From an uncultured Bacteroidales bacterium (GTDB taxonomy: Bacteria; Bacteroidota; Bacteroidia; Bacteroidales; UBA932): DNA of 5,693 nt. Each line of letters opens with the position of its first letter. Positions within the stretch are counted from its first letter, which is position 1. The stretch spans positions 1 through 5,693 of the forward strand of contig CABTXO010000132.1 in NCBI GenBank assembly GCA_902488725.1, in the 5' to 3' direction. This document shows, one piece after another, positions 1 to 4,522 of this stretch. A program made the position numbers and the translations under genes. A model generated the notes under the pieces. The model worked only from the letters and a program-made list of their open reading frames with translations. It was not told the origin of the DNA and ran no database searches.

Positions 1-51
1 ACATGCCATCAGAATAGACAGCGACATCAATGAAAACAAATTCTTTTTCAT
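1..51 (-). CDS. N-terminus of a lipoprotein, truncated by the left edge of the window
   Basis: Reading the minus strand from an ATG at 51-49 gives 17 uninterrupted codons, MKKNLFSLMSLSILMAC, before the window ends. This is a textbook type II (lipoprotein) signal peptide: two lysines, a hydrophobic stretch and a lipobox L-M-A-C, with the Cys codon falling exactly on bases 3-1. The mature protein would begin at that Cys and be lipid-anchored, probably in the outer membrane. It is transcribed away from the GH10/peptidase operon, and its upstream region (52 to about 220) is AT-rich with two candidate -7 elements, as expected for a real start. The bases just before the ATG are A/T-rich with no clear Shine-Dalgarno, usual in Bacteroidota. 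Function cannot be told: the whole mature domain is outside the window. A SusD-like, glycosidase or adhesin lipoprotein would all fit. Confidence 0.72.
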   Translation of the reverse strand, partial: MKKNLFSLMSLSILMAC

Positions 52-152
52 AAGCTTTATTGTTACAATTGTCAATAGAAATACTTTCCATACCAGCGGA
101 GGGGCTTCCTCAAAAGGCGGTCACCCCAAGCATCCCCTCATCCACATCAAGG

Positions 153-160
153 CAAAGATA
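153..160 (-). promoter_or_regulatory. Candidate -7 element (TATCTTTG) for the leftward lipoprotein gene
   Basis: On the minus strand the octamer reads TATCTTTG, an exact match to the Bacteroidota -7 consensus TAnnTTTG. Transcription would start near 146, giving a leader of roughly 95 bases before the ATG at 51. No good -33 TTTG lies at the preferred 19-21 base distance; the nearest TTTG is 24 bases upstream and belongs to the other candidate at 185-192. The same octamer occurs in the opposite orientation before the GH10 gene. Confidence 0.35.
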
Positions 161-184
161 GGCATAAATCCTCCAACCGGCATT

Positions 185-217
185 CAAATATACATAAATT
201 TTCGCATTTACTTCGAA
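185..217 (-). promoter_or_regulatory. Alternative promoter (TTCG - 21 bases - TATATTTG) for the leftward lipoprotein gene
   Basis: On the minus strand TATATTTG (192 to 185) matches the TAnnTTTG -7 consensus, and TTCG (217 to 214) lies 21 bases upstream, a near match to the -33 TTTG. The surrounding DNA is the most AT-rich of the left end. The predicted leader would be about 125 bases. Spacing makes it slightly better than the 153-160 candidate; both could be used. Confidence 0.35.
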
Positions 218-327
218 TATTCCACATCTTTTTTCGGCAAATCCATCGGGACGGACCGGGACCGGCAAGATCATCCTGACCGCCGGATGCGACGGACTGC
301 AGAAGGCACGCCGACGGTTGTGACAGT

Positions 328-358
328 ACTGGAAATCCGCAGAAAATCCCTATCTTTG
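328..358 (+). promoter_or_regulatory. Candidate promoter of the GH10-peptidase operon
   Basis: TATCTTTG at 351-358 is an exact match to the Bacteroidota -7 consensus TAnnTTTG. The -33 position at the right distance holds ACTG (328-331, 19 bases upstream), a poor match to TTTG, so the promoter may be weak or need an activator. Initiation would fall near 365, giving a leader of about 55 bases that contains the 371-393 stem-loop. Confidence 0.45.
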
Positions 359-370
359 GCAAATATTGCG

Positions 371-393
371 GCCCGGATGATTCCGCGCCGGGC
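371..393 (+). promoter_or_regulatory. Stem-loop in the GH10 operon leader
   Basis: GCCCGG (371-376) pairs perfectly with CCGGGC (388-393) around an 11-base loop. Just outside it TTGC (366-369) could pair with GCAA (401-404) across a short internal loop. It lies between the predicted transcription start and the ATG at 419, with no T-run after it, so it is not a terminator. It could shape translation or mRNA stability, or be an inverted-repeat operator, or be chance in GC-rich DNA. Confidence 0.3.
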
Positions 394-418
394 ATGACCT
401 GCAAACGCTAACTGACTG

Positions 419-1969
419 ATGAGACCGCTTCTTATCCTGCTGACACTGCTTCTGGCAGCTCCCGCCCTCCGGGCGCAGATGCACATCCCGCACAACCGGG
501 CCGAGGACACGGACCATGTGATGGGCGAGGCCTACTGGACCCAATGGAACGACACCCTGCAAGCCGGAATCGATGCCGCCATCGAGCGGAACCGCAAGGC
601 GGACACCGTCGTCGCCATCCCCGGGATCCGGAAGGGAACGACGGTGCACGTCGAGCAGCTGGGACACGCCTTCTTCTTCGGCGCGCACATATTCAATTAC
701 AACCAGTTGGGCTCCGCCGATGCGAACGCACGCTATCGCGAGCTGTTCGGCACCCTGTTCAACTCCGCCACCGTCGCCTTCTATTGGAAAACCTTCGAAG
801 ACCGCCCCGGCCGCCTGCGGTTTGCAACGGAATACTGGGACACGGAGGACTACTGGAACGGACTGGATGACCCGAAACACCAGTTCCATTGGCGGCGCCC
901 CGCTTCGGACCAGGCGGTGGACTGGTGCCTGGGCCGCGGGGTCCGGGTGCACGGGCATCCGCTCATCTGGGGCAACCGCAGGTGGCATCATCCCGACTGG
1001 ATTCAGGATCAGTTTCTGACCGGCCGGGAGCGGGAGACTTGGAACCGCATGATGACCGGACGGAGGCTGCAGGGCGGCACTCAGGACGAATTTTCCCCGA
1101 AATACCGGCAGATCTCGAACCGGGAGCTGTCCGATTCCCTGCCGCAGTTCGCCCGGCAGTTGCGCAAAGCCTTCCGGGACCGCATCGTCTGCATCGCACA
1201 GCATTACGGAGACCGCATCAAAAGCTGGGACATCGTGAACGAGAGCACGGCGGACTACGAGGCCGGCTGCTTCCGGGAAGAGGCTCCCCTGTGCAAGAGC
1301 ACCTACGGCATCATGCCGGGGGAATATGTCCGCGACGCCTTCCGGACGGCGGACAGCCTGTTCGGACCGGAGGTGAAGCTCAACCTCAACGACTACAAGA
1401 CCGGCCGGTCGTATGCGGACTGGACAGACGAGTTGCTCAGGCAAGGATGCCGGATCGATGTCCTGGGCTCACAGATGCACCTGTTCCGGCCGCAGCAATG
1501 CCTGGACCTGGCGGCAGGAAAGACGGGCGGCGGTTTGCCCACCCCGGCGTACGAAAAGGAAGTGATGGAACGGCTTTCCCGTCTCGGACGGCCGATCCAT
1601 CTGAGCGAAATCACCATCACCGCGCCCGGAGACGACGACCGGGGCCGGATGATCCAGGCCATCCTGGCCCGCAACCTGTATCGGCTTTGGTTCAGCATCG
1701 AACGGATGGAGGGCATCACCTGGTGGAACGTGGTGGATGACTGCGGAGCACCCGGGGAGCCATCCGTGTCCGGACTGTTTTTCAGGAACATGGAACCGAA
1801 GCCCGCCTACCATGCGCTGCGGGAGCTGATCGACGAAGAGTGGAAGACCCGCCTGGACGTGCGCGCGGACAGGCAGGGCAAGGGGTCCTTCCGGGGTTTC
1901 CGGGGCCGTTACCGGCTGACGTGGAAAGACGGAAAAGGACAGGAACAATCCCTGGAGATGGATTTGTAA
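419..1969 (+). CDS. Secreted glycoside hydrolase family 10 enzyme (endo-1,4-beta-xylanase-like)
   Basis: A retaining GH10 (beta/alpha)8-barrel hydrolase, expected to cut beta-1,4-xylan or a related beta-glycan outside the cytoplasm. Residues 1-19 are a type I signal peptide (MRP, then leucine-rich, ending ALRA before Gln20). A short N-terminal beta region (about 50-85, TVHVEQLGHAFFFGAHI) resembles the segment before plant-type GH10 barrels. Barrel motifs: HGHPLIW (178-184; His180 and Trp184 match the conserved RGHTLVW), WDIVNEST (270-277; acid/base Glu275), SQMH (Gln352, His354), HLSEIT with nucleophile Glu397, TWWNVVDD (Trp436), and EPKPAYHAL (Pro462-Tyr464) near the barrel end. A tail of about 40 residues with FRGFRGRYRL adds terminal strands seen in this GH10 clade. 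Oddities: the canonical ENEMKW is TVAFYW (118-123), and about 40 extra residues separate HGHPLIW from WDIVNE. There is no carbohydrate-binding module or sorting domain. The ATG at 419 is chosen because it begins the signal peptide. The peptidase gene follows after 4 bases. Family is certain; xylan as substrate is less so. Confidence 0.93.
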   Translation: MRPLLILLTLLLAAPALRAQMHIPHNRAEDTDHVMGEAYWTQWNDTLQAGIDAAIERNRKADTVVAIPGIRKGTTVHVEQLGHAFFFGAHIFNYNQLGSADANARYRELFGTLFNSATVAFYWKTFEDRPGRLRFATEYWDTEDYWNGLDDPKHQFHWRRPASDQAVDWCLGRGVRVHGHPLIWGNRRWHHPDWIQDQFLTGRERETWNRMMTGRRLQGGTQDEFSPKYRQISNRELSDSLPQFARQLRKAFRDRIVCIAQHYGDRIKSWDIVNESTADYEAGCFREEAPLCKSTYGIMPGEYVRDAFRTADSLFGPEVKLNLNDYKTGRSYADWTDELLRQGCRIDVLGSQMHLFRPQQCLDLAAGKTGGGLPTPAYEKEVMERLSRLGRPIHLSEITITAPGDDDRGRMIQAILARNLYRLWFSIERMEGITWWNVVDDCGAPGEPSVSGLFFRNMEPKPAYHALRELIDEEWKTRLDVRADRQGKGSFRGFRGRYRLTWKDGKGQEQSLEMDL

Positions 1970-1973
1970 TCAT

Positions 1974-4427
1974 ATGATAAAAAATGTCATGAACATGAGA
2001 AAAACAATTCTCTTCCTCGCCGCGCTGGCAAGCAGCGTGGCGCTCTGTGCACAGGCACTCCCGAAGCCCGACGGAGGGCGGCGCGAACCCGTCCGCAAGG
2101 CCAACTATGCCCTGGCGGAACGGTTCTCCACGAAAAAAGTCAACCAGATGGTGTTTTCCACCACCCTGCGGCCGAAATGGTTCAAATCCGGCGACCGTTT
2201 CTGGTACGAATGGAAGACTCCTTCCGGCAGCCGGTACTGGATCGTGGACCCGGCCAAGGGAAGCAAGACCGAAGTGTTCGACATGGACAAGCTCGCCATG
2301 AAAATCACCGAGATCGTCCGCTATCCCTTCGATGCCCGGCACATCCCCATCAGAGGATTGAAATTGAAGGATGACAAGACTTTCACATTCAGCATCATAT
2401 CCGGCCTGAGGAATGACCGGGACACCACTTGGTTCACCTACGACATCGCCTCCCGGCAGCTGGACACGACCGCCAAGGAGATTGACCGGTATCCTTTCTG
2501 GGCCTCCGTTTCCCCCGACGGTACCCTGGGCGTCTATGCCAAGCACTCCAACCTCTGGTGCATGGACTCCACGAACCTGCGCAAGGCGGTGAAGAACCCG
2601 AAGGACAGCACCCTCGTGGAACACCAGCTCACTACGGACGGCATCCGCCAGTTCGGCTACGGCTACGACCACTACGCCGGGGACACCGAATCCGATACGA
2701 CCAGGCGGCACCATCCCGGTTCCCTGGTCTGGTCCCCGGACGGCCGTCACTTCGCCACCATCAAATGGGACGTACGCATGCTCAAGGACTTCTGGGTCAT
2801 CAATTCCCTGAGCAATCCCCGCCCGACCCTCGAAACCTTCAAGTACCAGATGCCGGGCGAACCCGGTTCCAAAGGCGAACTGTACCTCTTCGACCTCGCG
2901 GCGGACGGCACGCGGGCGACCCGCCGCCTGATCAAGACCCACGCCTTCAAAGACCAGGACCTCAGTCTGGAATCTGCCCGTCTCCGCGGCGCGGACCGCT
3001 ATCTGGACTACTGGCCGACGAAATGGCTCGGCGACGACCAAGGCTTCTATCTCTACCGGATCAGCCGCGACCTCAAGCGGGTGGACCTCTGCCACGTGCC
3101 CGTGGACGGCGACTCGACCCGCACCGTGGTGTCGGAACGCGAACGCACCTACGTGGAATGGCGCACGCCCTACTTCATCAAGGGCGGGAAACAGTTCATC
3201 TTCTGGTCGGAACGGAACGGCTGGGCGAATCTCTACCTGTACGACAGCGACGGAACCCTGGTGCGTAATTTGACGGAGGGGGCCTTCCACGTGGAGGATG
3301 TCCTCGGGGTGGACGAGAAGACGGGGACGGTCTTGCTGAGCGCCTGCGGGGTGAACAAGAACGAGAATCCCTACCAGATGCACACCTTCCGCGTCAGTCT
3401 CGGCGGGGGCGCGATGCAGCAGCTGGACATGGACGACATGGATGTGCTGTCGACGGCCAGCGACGATGCGCGGTACTTCGTGGCGAACTATTCCCGGGTG
3501 GACTGTGCACCGGCCGTTGCTCTCTACGGTGCGACCGGAAAGAAAATCATGGAACTGGAGAAGGCCGACCTGAGCAAATTGTTCGAGGCGGGCTACAAGT
3601 TCCCGGAGCGGTTCACCGTGAAGGCGGCCGACGGGGTCACCGACCTCTACGGGGCGATGTACAAGCCCTTCGACTTCGACTCCACGAAGGTCTATCCGAT
3701 CTGCGACTATGTCTATCCGGGCCCCCAGGTGGAGGCGAACAACATCTCCTGGAGCCGGGGCTTCACCCGGACCGACCGGCTCGCGCAGCTGGGCATCATC
3801 GTGATCACGGTCGGGAACCGGGGCGGGCACCCGAACCGTTCCAAGTGGTACCACAACTACGGCTACGGCAACCTGCGGGACTACGGCCTGGAGGATCAGA
3901 AATATGCCATCCAGCAGCTCGGGGCCAAATATTCCTTCATCGACCTGGACCGCGTGGGCATCCACGGTCATTCCGGCGGCGGCTTCATGAGCACGGCGGC
4001 CATCCTGACCTATCCGGACTTCTTCAAAGCGGCGGTGTCCTGCTCCGGCAATCATGACAACACCATCTACAACCGCTGGTGGAGCGAACAGCACCACGGC
4101 ATCCTGGAGAAAATCAACAAGGGGGACACCACCTTCGTGTACCACATCAGGACGAACCAGGCGCTTGCGAACAACCTGAAGGGCCACCTGATGCTCTGGA
4201 CGGGCGACATGGACAACAACGTCCACCCGGCCAACACCATCCGGGTCATCAATGCCCTCATCTGGGCCAACAAGCGGTTCGACATGATGCTCCTGCCGGG
4301 TCAGCGCCACGGCTACGGGGACATGAATGAATATTTCTTCTGGCGGATGGCGGACTACTACGCCGAATGGCTCATCGGCGATTCCGAGCGTGCCAAGGCC
4401 GACATCACCCAGATGAACAACGACTGA
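1974..4427 (+). CDS. Secreted S9 family serine peptidase (DPP IV/prolyl oligopeptidase type)
   Basis: An exported serine peptidase that probably removes dipeptides or cuts peptides after Pro or Ala. The N-terminus has a type I signal peptide, with cleavage likely after Ala26 (LCA before Gln27). Residues about 130-520 form the DPP IV-type beta-propeller, with blade motifs SPDG at 180-183 and VWSPDG at 252-257. Residues about 560-817 are the alpha/beta-hydrolase domain. Tyr581 in YPGP matches the oxyanion Tyr of DPP IV (YAGP). The nucleophile is Ser667 in GHSGGGF, the acid Asp747 in GDMDNNVH, and the base His779 in QRHGYG. Asn749 aligns with DPP IV Asn710. The Glu-Glu motif (WVYEEE) that binds substrate amino termini in DPP IV is not seen before VWSPDG, so exopeptidase specificity is doubtful. 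Length is at the upper end for the family. ATGs at 1974, 1989 and 1995 are all possible; the last gives the neatest signal peptide (MRKT...) and follows A-rich sequence. It lies 4 bases after the GH10 stop, so the two genes are very probably co-transcribed and translationally coupled. Confidence 0.92.
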   Translation: MIKNVMNMRKTILFLAALASSVALCAQALPKPDGGRREPVRKANYALAERFSTKKVNQMVFSTTLRPKWFKSGDRFWYEWKTPSGSRYWIVDPAKGSKTEVFDMDKLAMKITEIVRYPFDARHIPIRGLKLKDDKTFTFSIISGLRNDRDTTWFTYDIASRQLDTTAKEIDRYPFWASVSPDGTLGVYAKHSNLWCMDSTNLRKAVKNPKDSTLVEHQLTTDGIRQFGYGYDHYAGDTESDTTRRHHPGSLVWSPDGRHFATIKWDVRMLKDFWVINSLSNPRPTLETFKYQMPGEPGSKGELYLFDLAADGTRATRRLIKTHAFKDQDLSLESARLRGADRYLDYWPTKWLGDDQGFYLYRISRDLKRVDLCHVPVDGDSTRTVVSERERTYVEWRTPYFIKGGKQFIFWSERNGWANLYLYDSDGTLVRNLTEGAFHVEDVLGVDEKTGTVLLSACGVNKNENPYQMHTFRVSLGGGAMQQLDMDDMDVLSTASDDARYFVANYSRVDCAPAVALYGATGKKIMELEKADLSKLFEAGYKFPERFTVKAADGVTDLYGAMYKPFDFDSTKVYPICDYVYPGPQVEANNISWSRGFTRTDRLAQLGIIVITVGNRGGHPNRSKWYHNYGYGNLRDYGLEDQKYAIQQLGAKYSFIDLDRVGIHGHSGGGFMSTAAILTYPDFFKAAVSCSGNHDNTIYNRWWSEQHHGILEKINKGDTTFVYHIRTNQALANNLKGHLMLWTGDMDNNVHPANTIRVINALIWANKRFDMMLLPGQRHGYGDMNEYFFWRMADYYAEWLIGDSERAKADITQMNND

Positions 4428-4453
4428 CGGAGTACCGCCGGACAGGGACGAGA

Positions 4454-4489
4454 AAAACAAGGGTGGCACCGGAGTACCACCCTTGTTTT
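4454..4489. terminator. Bidirectional intrinsic terminator between convergent genes
   Basis: AAAACAAGGGTGG (4454-4466) and CCACCCTTGTTTT (4477-4489) form a perfect 13-bp stem with a 10-base loop. Read rightward it ends in TTTTCCTTTC, 26 bases after the peptidase stop; read leftward it ends in TTTTT, about 33 bases after the stop of the BIG2 gene. One hairpin can therefore stop transcription from both sides. A weaker 5-bp hairpin (CCGGG 4504-4508 with CCCGG 4514-4518) lies next to the BIG2 stop but has no T-run. Confidence 0.88.
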
Positions 4490-4522
4490 CCTTTCATGCT
4501 TTGCCGGGGATTTCCCGGATGG

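Larger units (their letters stand above)
52..418. other. Divergent intergenic region between the lipoprotein gene and the GH10 operon
   Basis: No convincing gene lies here; the open frames that cross it are antisense extensions or lack a start context. The left part is AT-rich (17 G+C of 60 bases at 181-240) and the part from about 240 on is GC-rich. It holds candidate promoters for both flanking units (153-160 and 185-192 for the leftward gene, 328-358 for the rightward operon) and a stem-loop at 371-393. No tRNA, riboswitch or repeat was recognised. Confidence 0.7.

Noticed and set aside
350..1444. A 364-codon open frame on the minus strand opposite the GH10 gene
   Set aside because: Same codon-register shadow effect; no start context and low-complexity composition.
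2046..2051. Cys25 of the S9 peptidase signal as a lipobox
   Set aside because: The residues before it are Val-Ala-Leu, with Leu at -1, which does not fit a lipobox; cleavage after LCA before Gln by signal peptidase I fits better.
1782..4469. An 895-codon open frame on the minus strand opposite the peptidase gene
   Set aside because: It is in register with the peptidase codons, so it stays open simply because the sense gene avoids TTA, CTA and TCA. Its product is Val/Gly/Ala/Arg/His-rich with no domain, while the sense strand encodes a clear S9 peptidase with signal peptide and triad.
4428..4481. Near-identical 12-mers CGGAGTACCGCC (4428-4439) and CGGAGTACCACC (4470-4481), 42 bases apart
   Set aside because: One copy overlaps the terminator loop and arm, the other the end of the peptidase gene. 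Two copies with a mismatch are too few to call a regulatory or attachment site.
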